Shown here in pieces: positions 13,423 through 25,020 of a stretch of 64,000 bases of DNA. The notes beneath the pieces were generated by a model. The model saw nothing but the letters and a program-made list of their open reading frames with translations, did not search any database and was not told the origin of the DNA. Within the stretch, counting starts at the first letter, position 1. Each line of letters begins with the position of its first letter. A program made the position numbers and the translations under genes. The stretch is from Plasmodium malariae. Its lineage: Eukaryota; Apicomplexa; Aconoidasida; Haemosporida; Plasmodiidae. The stretch lies in the NCBI RefSeq assembly GCF_900090045.1, contig NC_041782.1, positions 248,001 through 312,000 on the forward strand, written 5' to 3'.

Positions 13423-15393
13423 GATATATAACCTTAATATTCTAGGGTATTCGATAAAAATAATATTTATTAAAACATTATATACATTCAATGATAAATG
13501 ATGCTATCTTTATTTGCTTAATGATTATTATCGTTTCTTGAAATAGACATTAAATATATATAACAATAGCGCATATTACAGTATAGACAAAATAATATAC
13601 CTATAAAATGAATAATAAAACAGAATATTAATGATAAATTTAAAAAAATAATTTTAATATAAATGTTATAACTTTATTCTATGTATATATATTCAAAATG
13701 TATTAATCAAGTAGATACTGTAGCATAGTAATTATATAATTTTTTATTAATACAAATTAAACTTAAAATGATAAAAAATATATGATTTATCTATACATAA
13801 AAAAATTGAATTTAATAATAACATATATTGTATAGAATAGAGATATTATTCTGTTCTAAATATTAATGGAATAAATACTAACGCCAATGGTGTTATCTAT
13901 TTAATAATTCTAATATATGAACATACAATTTTGGAAAAAACCATTAATATTTTTAAAAAATATGTATTAATATAGAACTATAATAATAGTAATGACTAAG
14001 ACAAAAAAGATGTAGACCAACAACGTTTTCTCTTATATAAGCTATTAAACATAATTTAAATGATAACTAAACTAAAACTTACTATTTTGGATTATAATAT
14101 TATTAAAGTATTGAATTTGCAACATGGTATCTAATCTATAAAGAAATATAGTTTTTAAATGCAAATAACAAGTAATTTTTTCATTTTTATATCTTATTTT
14201 ATAAGTTTCTAATATTTAATTAAGTTTAACTTATGTTATTATTTCTAATTAATATGTTTTAAAATTTCTATGCTTAATATTTTTCTTCTTTTCTTTAATT
14301 CAAAATATTTACATTAATATATATTAATAAAAAAAGAAAAAATATATATATATATGAAAAAGATAGAATTATTAGTAAAATTAGTATAAATAAAAATATT
14401 TCATACATTTATTCTTATATAAAAATATTTAAAATGAAATGAGTTTACACATAAAAATAATATGTAGTTTAGAATTTTCATATAACATATAAGAAAGAAT
14501 AAAATTATAAACTACAAAGATTTATGATTTAGTAATTTTTGTGTTGCCAATTTTTGAAATAATATATTATATTTTATATATTCACTTATAATCATATAAT
14601 GTCATGAATATATTTTAGATGTGATTTATAATATATCAGGTTAAATATAAAACAACATTTTATTAAAAGCATAATTAAGAGCAAATATATATTTTTTCAT
14701 GTATTACTCTTCCTTGGGTATTGGAAATATTATAATGATAATTGTAAAAATAATATATTCCCCAAATTTTATTTCAATCATCATAAATAAAAATTTATAT
14801 TATTTTTCTATATATAAAATATTATAATTCCTTGGAAAGAATTAAAAAATAAAAAAATAAAAAAATTATATATAGGTACAACGATTTTTATACTATTTTC
14901 ATTCAAAAAATAGAAAACAGTACATATTTATTTTTAATTTAATGCTAATAGTAATTTTATTAATATAAATAACCACATAATCATTATACTGAATTGCATA
15001 AATTATAAGAACAGTTATTTATAATTAAAATACGGGTGAAGTCATGACTTCAATAAAATTACATACGAATTATACTATTATAAATTAATCTTAGCAAACA
15101 AACATATTTGTTTTAAGAATCTATTTAATTACAAAAACATATATATAATAAGTCATATTTAATTAAAATGAAACCATACTTTAAAATACAAATTGAAAAA
15201 CATTTATATAGTGAAATTCATAGAAAAAATAATAACATATTTTTTTATTTTTACCTATAAAGTAATCAAAATAAATGAAGTCCATTTATAGTATATAAAC
15301 AGTTATGGGTGTGTTTATTAAGTATATGACTAATGATATCATATATATTATTTTATATTTAAGGCTCCATTACAAACAGAGCCACATTTCATA
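13423..15393. other. Intergenic, A+T rich
   Basis: It carries the 5' flank of the 12465 gene, including the conserved block at 13831-13871, and the 3' flank of the 15394 copy. There is a (TA)n run near 14343. No gene was seen. Confidence 0.4.
13831..13871 (-). repeat. Shared 5' flank block of fam genes
   Basis: It lies about 410 bases upstream of the ATG at 13422. The + strand text TATAGAATAGAGATATTATT, followed by CTGTTCTA, is nearly identical to the block at 16790-16830, which lies at the same distance from the next gene. It may be promoter sequence or simply part of the duplicated unit. Confidence 0.5.
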
Positions 15394-16370
15394 TTATTCA
15401 TAGAATGTTTCTTTGAACTTTATTTTTTGATTTTTTATGGAATTTTTATAGTAATAAACAACCGCTGTTATAAGTATTATAGCTAGTATAAAGAAAGGCA
15501 CGCAATAAAAGAGAATACTCACTGCTGTTTCAATTCCTACAAAATTCTTCTGACTTAGTCCAAACCATGTTACTATAGGTCCACTTATTGTAATATCACC
15601 ACCTAAAAAAAGCGAATTAATCCTTCTGGTAACAGTTACAGATAACAGCCCTAATGTACCCAATAATCCATTTTTTTGTCCCCCATATGTGAATGATAAA
15701 TCTAACATGGGTATCATTAACACAAGCAAGAAAACTAATAAAAGCAAACCAAGTCGCAATTTATATTTTTTATTTTTTAATTTTCTGTAAGATTCATCAT
15801 TATTCATTCTTATCTTTTTCAAAAAGCACATTTTATCAAGTGCATTTAAAAATTTTCTTTCGAAATCGGAACATGTTCTATGAAATATTTTACTATTACA
15901 TTTCATAGGTTCCTTATAACCTTTATTATTAATTAATGACGTTTTATATGAATGTTCACTTTTTTTTTTGTTCCTTTTTTCATTATTAATTGTAAAATTT
16001 TTTTCATTCGTTTTTTTAAAACAATAAGGTATCTCCTTCTCTGACCTTCCAAAACTGGAATATATTTCATTTTCATAGATTACTAGTGATCGATAATTTC
16101 TTGTATATAACATTCTATCAAAATTGTTTCTCTCATCCAAGTATTTGTCAAATATATTCTAAACAAACAAATTAATCATTTGTTACATAAAAAATAAATA
16201 ATCTCATTCTAAAATAAATAATTAATAAAAAAAAATATTAAAAATATGAATAATAAAATTATAATAAAAAAATTTTATCAATACCATATCACTGTAAAGA
16301 AGACATAACCAAGTTAAAATATAAACGTAAAAATTTTAATAAAAAAGAGTAACTTAATTTTTTGTTCCAT
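15394..16370 (-). pseudogene. fam-l: fam-l exported protein, frameshift in exon 1
   Basis: This is a fam-l copy with an intact second exon (16158-15394, 254 residues) but a damaged first exon. Exon 1 runs 16370-16285 and is 86 bases long, where intact relatives have 87. After MEQKIKLLFFIKIFTFI the frame runs into TAA, whereas the next frame restores the usual L-T-W leader end just before the GT donor at 16284. One base has therefore been lost near 16313-16318. The intron is 126 bases. Exon 2 has Y-R-S-L-V-I at the export-motif position, a weak version of the usual RLLAK. It also has a long hydrophilic region, the block FERKFLNALDK, two membrane segments (LLLLVFLLVLMIPMLDL and VSILFYCVPFFILAIILI), and a tail ending KIKFKETFYE. 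The damaged leader should block secretion. An assembly indel in the A/T run is the main alternative. Confidence 0.82.
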
Positions 16371-16789
16371 GTTTAGTTCCTTAATACTGCAATACATAAA
16401 ATATACTACAAAAATAAAAAACAGTATAATACTTCAGCAATAATAAAAGTTACTTAGTTTATTTTTTTAATTTCCTTTTGTTATTTCTTTATAAAAACAT
16501 AAAAAAATATATAAAATTATGGTACATGTTTACTTTATACACAAAAAAAAAAAAGAAATTACATTTATAAAGCCATTATAAAATTTTAACAGTAAAATTA
16601 TTTATAAATAATTAAATTTAATCATATTTATATAATTTAAATTTATTCATATGTGTTCAAAATGCATAAGTTAATTATTTAACTTAGAAGAATTATAAAA
16701 TGAATTTTTCTATAAATCAAATTCCAAAAAAAAAACTTATGTTTTTTCTTAATATTTAAAATTATTCTTTTTATTTACCATATGTAACC

Positions 16790-16830
16790 TATAGAATGGA
16801 GATATTATACTGTTCTATATATTAGAAGAA
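16790..16830 (-). repeat. Shared 5' flank block of fam genes
   Basis: It lies about 420 bases upstream of the ATG at 16370 and is the close partner of the block at 13831-13871. Weaker versions occur near 21053, 30139 and 33010, upstream of three other fam-l copies. Confidence 0.5.
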
Positions 16831-17725
16831 TAATAATTAATTTCAATTATACTTTCCATTTAATAATTATAAATGTATACCATTATAATTATAAAAATGT
16901 TCTTATTATCGCTAAAAAATATTTTCTGTTTTAAAAATATAATAATAGTAATAATAAAAAATAAAAAAAATTTTACAACCTGTTGTAATACATAAACAAT
17001 ATAATATTTTTTAGATGATACTTTAATAAATATATTCTGTTATACTTTATAATTTATCCAGAGAATATAACATACAATTTACTATTTCATATAAAAATGA
17101 ATACATATTTTACAGGTAAATAAAAAATATCTTTTTTTTTTTATCATAAATTTTGAAAAATGGAATTTTTGATTATGCTTTTTTATACTTTTATTTTTAT
17201 ATAAAATGTTTTTCAACAGTCTAATACAGTTTTTTTTCTCTAAATTATAAATATATTTAGAAAAAATATTAATATGAAAAAAGAAATAAATAATAACGAA
17301 GATTAAAATAACATTAATATATTTCATGCTAATTCATCAATTTAATAATATTTTAAATAAAATAAATTTTAAAATAAGAATGATATAAAAGTTATAATAC
17401 ATTCATAAATAGGAAAGAATAACGATAAAATTTACTGAAATATGTGATTTAGTAATTTTTATGTTGACAGTTTTAAAAAAATTATATTAATTTTTATTTA
17501 TTTTTTTTTACACTTGCATGTGAGGTACAAAATGTACAAATGTATATTAAACAATTAACATAAATAAATAGTATTCTGTTAAAAATATATTTATGAGAAA
17601 ACATATAACGTGTTTAAATTATTCTGATCTTAACATACAATAACAGAGATACAAATAATTATAAACATGTTATGTGTATAAAATATTATGGTAACTAAGT
17701 AACATTATAATATTTCATTTTACAT

Positions 17726-17899
17726 CTAAAATATTAGTCTTTTATGGAAGTAATTAACAAAATATAAAAACGAAAAAACAGTTAAATATATAATACTATT
17801 TTTAAATTCCAAAAAAAAATTATAAAAATTAACATAATTATATCTATGTATTTTAAGCGATTTATAGTGTTCTTGCAACATTTTCATAAGCATTGACAT
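17726..17899 (-). other. Small open frame, 57 codons, unassigned
   Basis: The frame opens MSMLMKMLQEHYKSLKIHRY and turns hydrophobic toward its end before TAG. Its first half is less A+T biased than the surroundings, but there is no splice partner, paralogue or recognisable motif. It may be chance or a decayed exon. Confidence 0.2.
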
Positions 17900-18581
17900 A
17901 GTTACATCGGTATTTTTATGATAAATTGATCATTTCAATTGTTTGCTTAAAGTAAATATTTCCATATAAAATACACATTAATCCATTTTAAGAATTCATA
18001 ATAATACATATATATAACTGTTAAAAATATACACTATATATATAAAAAAAACTTACTAAATATTTACATATATAAAGAATTTATCAGTATTATAAAGATT
18101 CACTGATTCTGAATATACTTTTAGTCTTCTTTGTTTCTTAGTTATATATATATTTGTCTGAAATACTTTATAAAAAGAAATTATGATGTACAAATAATTT
18201 ATTGTTCATAATATATTCAGTTTTCTGCATTGTATATAACTATACAGTGTATTAAGAATATGTATATATACATATCAGTCTTGCAATATATTTATTATTC
18301 AAATGAATATTCAATAATTTTGAGTTGATATATTGTTGTAAATGCATCATTTATATTAATATATTGTTCTTTTAACGAAAAATGTTAAATGTTTATACAT
18401 ATAATGTATTTCACATTTTTATCTTGAATATTTTTTTCTAAGATATGGTAAAAATATTTTTACAATTACAATATAAAATTTGTTTGTATTTATTCAGTAA
18501 TACATAATCCTTTTATATTTTTACTGTAAAAATGTTACCCTTCTTTGTCTATAACCTTAGACTTTAATCATTATTATATCC

Positions 18582-18737
18582 TTATAATAATATATATCTT
18601 AAATAAAATAACCTGTTAATAAAATTATATAATTTATATGCGTCTTTTACATTATCATGATTTCCAGATATATATTTTTCTTCATATGCCCTTATTATTC
18701 TTATTAATCCATATAATAATTCCCCCTCTAAATACAT
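18582..18737 (-). pseudogene. Isolated coding-like exon fragment
   Basis: A 51-codon frame starts at 18737, or at an AG acceptor just inside it (exon start about 18727), and ends at TAA. It reads GELLYGLIRIIRAYEEKYI, then SGNHDNVKDAYKLYNFINR. Codons such as GAG, GGG, GCA and GAC stand out against the A+T background. The helical, charged text resembles part of a Plasmodium ectodomain, but I cannot name the family. No partner exon was found on either side. I regard it as a gene relic. Confidence 0.4.
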
Positions 18738-19440
18738 ACATACGTTAACATGCATATAATAAGTTATTTAAAAAGAATATTACATCCTATTTATATTATA
18801 CATATAATTTATACTTGATCCCCCAAAAAAGAATTATTTGCTCAAACATTTTTTTTATTTATATATATTATTTAATTAATAACCTTTTCATTTATTCTAC
18901 TCTTTACATAGTTTCTATAGCATTATATATTATACTAAACAAAATTCTTATTTAATGAATCATACATATTAATATGATAATTTATTTTATTCACTTTTAT
19001 ATGTAACATCTATTTGCATTAAAATATTAATCTTTTTTATTATATAAGTTTCGATATATAAAAACATAACTTTTGTAGTTAATTTTAATGAACAGTATAT
19101 ATATGTCCGGGAAATAGAGTATAAACAGTTCATTTCATTAAATGCAAAAAACAGACTTATATATTTAAAAAAAAAAATAAAATAATAGTTTTTTTAATTT
19201 TATCAAAAATTAATAATATTAGACCAATAAAAAAGGAAAAATACAAAACCATTTCATATTGTTTAAATATAAATTAACACTTGAATTCTGTAAAAGTATA
19301 TGATTTGTCCTATTATATATAAAAGTTAACGTACATATATATATGTTTATTCAAATTTATTTTAATACTAAAATGTATCTGTTAACAATAATATATTATT
19401 ATGATAAAGTCATACATTAAAATAAGAAATGAAAAATATC

Positions 19441-19475
19441 AAATATTCAAATTCACAAAAAAACTAAAAACATAT
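19441..19475 (-). repeat. Shared 3' flank box of fam genes
   Basis: About 160-195 bases beyond the stop of the fam-l gene at 19636. The + strand text is TTCAAATTCACAAAAAAACT followed by AAAAACATAT, the clearest version of the box. Confidence 0.55.
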
Positions 19476-19635
19476 TATTTAATATTGTGTATCAAAAAAG
19501 CCACGAATAATTAGGTTGATTTTTAAAATATAAGAAGTTATGCATATGTTAAAATAAATAAATATACAAAGATATTACGATTATTATTTCATAATAATTA
19601 CTTTACAGAAATACATATATTGCATACTATTTATT

Positions 19636-20646
19636 TTACCTTTTCCTAAACTTAATTTTTTTGTATTTTTTGACTTTTTTATGGTAATAAACAACTCCCA
19701 ATATAAGAGTAATACCTAATAAAAATAAAGGAATGAAATATATTAGATGACCTAATAATCGTCCTAATACGCACTCATTAGCTATTTCCGTTGTTGTGCA
19801 CACTCCACATGACGTGCTCGATCCCCAAAAATTACCGTGCTTCCAAAACCCCTCTAACTTTTTTAACCATGTAAGAATAGAAGACAAAGTATCATTTTTG
19901 GCCCATGATTCTAAATTTCCCTTCGTTAAGCCTAAATAATATAGTAAACTATTACTACCTATAGCTCCCAGTGAAAATTCTGCTATGACTACTGCTATAA
20001 AAAACAGTAACAATAATACAGGTAAAGAAAATCTGAATACTAACTTTTTTCCTATTATTTTTTTGTATGTCTTATCATTAAGCGTCCTGTTATTTTTAAG
20101 AAAATCTACATAATCTAATTCTTTGAATATTTTCTTTTCCATATGAGAATATTTTTTTGTTTCAAATATACAAGATTTATTTTTCAAATCTTCCTTATGG
20201 CCTTTGCTATTTCTTAGTGAATTTTCATATGGCTGTTTCTTTTTCGTTGAGCTCCCTTTTTCACTATAACATATATCATTTTTTTCGTTATTTCCATTAT
20301 TAGATATATTTTGTTTTAATCCTATAATACTTGAATCCGTATCCTGTTTACATTTTGCTAATAATCGATAAGTCCTCATATGCACATTTCTTCCATATTT
20401 GTGCATCTCATCCAAACGTTTGTTAAATATATACTGAAAAAAGGTAATTATATATCATTTAAAAAAATAAATAATTTCATGTAAAATTGTTGTATTTAAA
20501 AAAAAACTTAAACGAATATGTACGAATAACGCAAATTTTCCTTAACAAAATTATCATACCACATAATGGCAAAAATAACATATCCTACATAAAAATATAA
20601 ACGTAAAAATTTTAATAAAAAATTTAATGTTCAATTTTTTCTCCAT
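19636..20646 (-). CDS. fam-l: fam-l exported protein, complete two-exon gene
   Basis: This is a complete fam-l gene. Exon 1 is 20646-20560 (29 codons, a hydrophobic leader ending RICYFCHYV), the intron is 126 bases from GTATGA to TTCAG, and exon 2 is 20433-19636 (265 residues), for 294 residues in total. The motif MRTYRLLAKCKQD places Arg at residue 52, as in the other copies. A Lys/Asn-rich linker leads to the block HMEKKIFKELDYVDFLKNN. Two membrane segments follow (FSLPVLLLLFFIAVVIAEF and LIYFIPLFLLGITLILGVV), and the tail is YYHKKVKKYKKIKF. Between the membrane segments it is longer than its relatives and carries a CGVCTTTEIANEC motif with three Cys, not seen in the other copies. That could allow a local disulphide or metal-binding loop, but this is inference. 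No lesion was found. Confidence 0.9.
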
Positions 20647-23600
20647 TTTATAAATCTTGAATGTTGTAATGTATTCAACATAAAAACAATTAACAGTAAT
20701 ATAATATCCTCTTACATATATGATACACTATAATTATTTATATAATATGTTTTTTTTTTAGTATTTTTTTATTAAAAACAAAATAAATTAAATATAAATG
20801 TTATGTTTTTTACAACATAGTATATGAAAAGAAACTTTAAACATATACTATGAAATATTTATATAAGTGTTCTTTATAAAAAAATTAACGCATTAGAAGA
20901 ATGTAATTTGTATACATTGATGCATATTAAAAATATATAAAGTAATTATTTAAATATTAGAGTATTTTTATAATTTGATATTTAATCCATTTTAAAATAA
21001 AATATGAATGTAATATATTATTTTTTTATATTTCAAATTATAGACCTTATATAGAATATGGAATGTATAGTATATAGAGAATATATTGTTGTATATATGG
21101 AAAAAATAATAATAAATTTTAACAATGAAACTTTATTAATAATTTTTATTTTGTAATAATACAATGGAAAAATATGTTATTGTTATAAAACATTAATAAT
21201 AATAATAATAATATAATATAATGGTATTTAGGAAAAAAATATTTTGTACACCATTCTATGATATATTAATTATAACATTCTCAATTATTTACAGGATGTA
21301 ATATATTTAAAATGTAGAATATAGATCGTACTATCAAATGTACAGAACAATATATATTTTTAAGGTAAATAAATTATATTTTTTTTATTTTGGTATAATA
21401 ATCTGTGAAAATTATAATTTTTAATTAAGCTTTATTCCTGTTATTAGTAATTGCAATATTTTAAAATACGTTGATTAATTTTTTTCCATTTTTTTTTAAT
21501 TAATATATATTTTTAAAAGAACTGTTAATATAAGAGAGGGAAGTGAATAAAAGTAATAAACAAACATATGTTTTATTATAAAAATGTTTTCTGCAGGTGT
21601 TACTTAAAGTGGATTTTACCTTACATATAGAAGTATTAAATATAATTTCATATATATATAGTATGATATTATAATTTTTCGTGCAAATATTGAATATATT
21701 ATATTAAGTATATCTTTAAAATCTTAGCTTTATAAAAATATTTTTATTAATACCACGTTTTATAAATTCTAATACATTACGTAGTTGTCCATTATATGTA
21801 TTATATATGAAATTCTTTTTTTTTAAGCTTGAATGTTTTACATGGCGATTATGAATTTCTAAAAATGTTAATTTTTTATATCAATTAAAAATCATGATAC
21901 CATTCATTTTTTATTTCAAATAAAACATATTAAAAGTTATTAAACATTTTCAACTTAAAGAATTATTCATCAATGCAGAAATTTATATTTTCTATTAATA
22001 ATTTGTGGTAATTTTGGATAACAATATAATTCATATAAATGTTTTCATATATCATAATTTAATCACGACTTAAATTAATTTAATATTCTTGAAATTACGC
22101 CAAACCATAATATATATTAGGAAGAAAGATAGATAATAATTTGATATTTTTACTTAGCGCATTTTTCTGTGTGTTCTAATAATCTATAAACTATATGGCA
22201 TATATGTAATTCCATGCATTTCTCATTTTTTATTAATTTCACTGATTTTCATTTTTATTTGCAATTTTTTTTAAAATTATTTTTGTTTCCCAATATGTAA
22301 TAAGATATATTTTTTACATTAAAAGGTCAATGAAACATTTTGGCCATTTTTATGAATTTCAAATTTTCAAGTATACTTATCTTTTTTCTTGTAAACACTT
22401 ATTTATTTACTTAAATATATTCTAAATATTTAAGAATTATGTCATTTATTATATTATTATTTATTTTAATGTTTGTTTTCTTTTTTGTTTATATTCTCTT
22501 ATTTATGAATTTATCTCATCTAAAAGTTTATGATATAAAAAAGGTAATATTTAATCTTTGGACGGTTTTATTTCTAGTTAGTAAATTTTATTAATAAAAG
22601 TTATATTAATATAATATGTTCAATAATAACTTTGCACTAAATATTCTAGTTATTATAGTAAAATTCATTTAGCTATACGGAATATATATTTCGTGCTTGC
22701 GTATTAGTGCATACTACATATAAAAAATAAAGTACTATAAGTAACTGCAAAATTATTAATAATGAAATATGAATATTAATAATGTAATTCATAAAATAAT
22801 TCATTTCCTATATATGTATAGTCTCTTCATATAGAAATAATGCATAAAATATAAACTAATACCTCATATATAATTAATAAAGGTATATTAAAACAAATGA
22901 AAGACATTATAATTTTTCATTATATGCAGATATATATTTGCTGTCTATTTTCTTTTTCTTATTTCATATTTTTCATTCTCTGATATATTTATGTAAATCA
23001 AATAAATATATATATATAAATATTTCATGTGTATATGTAGGAAATAAATGAAAATATATTCGATACAAATGAATTAGTAATAATAATAACTCACTTTATA
23101 TTCAAATAAAAATATACAGTTATACGTTTAAAAAATATTAAGATAATTAAAGCATGATAATACTGCTATACTGTATGTATAATATATAAGATGAAAAATA
23201 ATAGTATAATTATTGTTACATTAATGTATTTATAAATATACATTAGTTTTATTCATTATTATAGCTATTATATACAGAATAAATATATGAATAATATAAA
23301 GAAGTGTAAGTAAAAAATATGATAATATGAATTATTATAATTATTTCTGTATTAATAAAAAATAAAATATATATTATTTATATATCTTCTTAACAACATA
23401 TATATTCTATATATTATATAAATATTTAACGATTTTAAATTCAAAAGTATATTGTTCGAAACTTGGAATATATAACATGTTTAATCATGTTTTATTTTTA
23501 ATATTTGGAATTATTTTAGGAACCTAATTATAGATTTTTGCTTCAATATTAATTAACATATCTCATTTGTTTTATTTGGATATTCAAGAAAATAATATTG

Positions 23601-24048
23601 GACTCATAAAAATCATAACAACTAAAACACCTGATTATATAAAAGATAGGATTTTCCATATGTTAGAATGAGAATAATTGTCACATAAACATTTTAGTTA
23701 AATATTATGCAGAATTATATAATTAATAGATTTATAGTTCACAATATTTAGCTTAGGAAATATATATTTTATTAAAGGAAATACGATATATTCATCATAA
23801 ATTTCTATTCTAATCTATAACAAAATAGAAATTGTTGTAATAGATTATGCTCAAAATAGTATTAACATTAATATCTTATATTAATAAGTGTAAAATATTA
23901 TTTTCACGATATTTGTATGTTCTAATTATATGCCTACTATTTTATTTTTTATAATCTTTACTGCATATAAAAATATTTATGAAATAACCTTTTCATTCCT
24001 TATATAAATATGAAAATAAATCTCTTATTGTGTATTATATGTATATTG
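20647..24048. other. Intergenic, A+T rich
   Basis: It holds the 5' flank of the 19636 gene, with a weak copy of the shared block near 21053. A + strand signal-like stub at 22439-22543 (opens MSFIILLFILMFVFFF, then a GTAATA donor) has no matching second exon. No other gene was seen. Confidence 0.4.
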
Positions 24049-25020
24049 CTAATTTCCTGCAGAATTATAACCTATCCTAATTCTTCCGTCTTCTGTGGGT
24101 GAAATCACATTTTCAGAAGATCTTTCTAATAATTCACATGATTCCTCTAGAACGATGTTCTTCGTTATTCTTTTTTTTTTATTTCGACAACTGTGAATCC
24201 GGGGTCCAATGGGACTAAACTATTATATAAAATAAAAAAGAATGAAAAATGTTATATATATATATAAATAATATTATTTTATTGAAAATTATGTATATTT
24301 TTTGTCCTAAATTTTGATAATTTTTAACGATAATTCTTATAATACTTTATACAAAAATAAAATATAATCAGAAAAGTTCCCAGAAGCGTAAAACCCACAA
24401 ATAAAGCAGTCTTCAGCTCAGGCAGAACAGAACATTTATAGATTGTTGTACTTCTTTTGTACGAATATCTGTCCTCTATATCTTTTTCTAATTGTTTCCA
24501 AAGTTCTTCAATTTATTTTTCCAATAATTTTATATTACCTTTGCATTTGGATCCACTAAATATATAATCAATTTTTTCTTTATTTAACCATTCATTCAAA
24601 AAACCACAGTACTCAGTATCACTAACACTATAACTTGTGCCAATCATTGTTCTTATTACTTCTATATTTTTATAATTGTGATCAAGCTTACAACCAATCT
24701 TATATAAATTTTCATTATCATTCTTTAAAGGATTTAATAATGTAAATGATTTTGATGAATCATGAAGTTCAACATCAGCTTCAAAGTGCATCAAAATTTG
24801 ATCCTTCTTACTTCCTTCTAATTTCTTAAAAGCAAAAGTAAAAAATCAAAATGAAATAAAAGCACGATAATACAAGTATATTAAAAATTTTAGGAAATTA
24901 ATACTAAATAACCTATATATTATAATATTCAAATTAGTTAATAAAAATTATTAGGTAAATTAAATGTATAAATGCATACTTACAGCCATCTTTGAAAAAT
25001 TCTTCTAAATCTGAATACAT
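24049..25020 (-). pseudogene. pir: PIR gene, shortened and interrupted
   Basis: This is a pir gene by its parts. Exon 1 is about 25020-24984 (opens MYSDLEEFFKDG, with a strong GTAAGT donor). Exon 2 is about 24824-24346, and exon 3 is 24219 or 24214 to 24049 (opens F-S-P-I-G-P-R, with a KKKRITKN basic stretch). Exon 2 carries the PIR pattern YCGFLNEWLNKEK and ends in a membrane segment (FVGFTLLGTFLIIFYF). It is interrupted by an in-frame TAA at 24515-24513, after which the frame continues ELWKQLEKDIEDRYSYK. The ectodomain is only about 120 residues, against about 220 in the two intact pir genes here, so the Cys-rich centre appears deleted. The exon 1/exon 2 phases do not fit any AG site I tried, which may be a further lesion. 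Family call firm; exact exon ends less so. Confidence 0.82.

Larger units (their letters stand above)
16371..19635. other. Intergenic, A+T rich, with two small coding-like patches
   Basis: Mostly 5' flank of the 15394 copy and 3' flank of the 19636 gene. Two small minus-strand reading frames, at 17726-17899 and 18582-18737, are listed separately. Nothing else was seen. Confidence 0.4.

Noticed and set aside
17082..17327. Minus-strand open frame of 81 codons
   Set aside because: Composition follows the A+T background, and it falls where the other fam copies have only upstream flank.
22439..22543. Signal-peptide-like stub followed by GTAATA
   Set aside because: No second exon with family similarity within several hundred bases.
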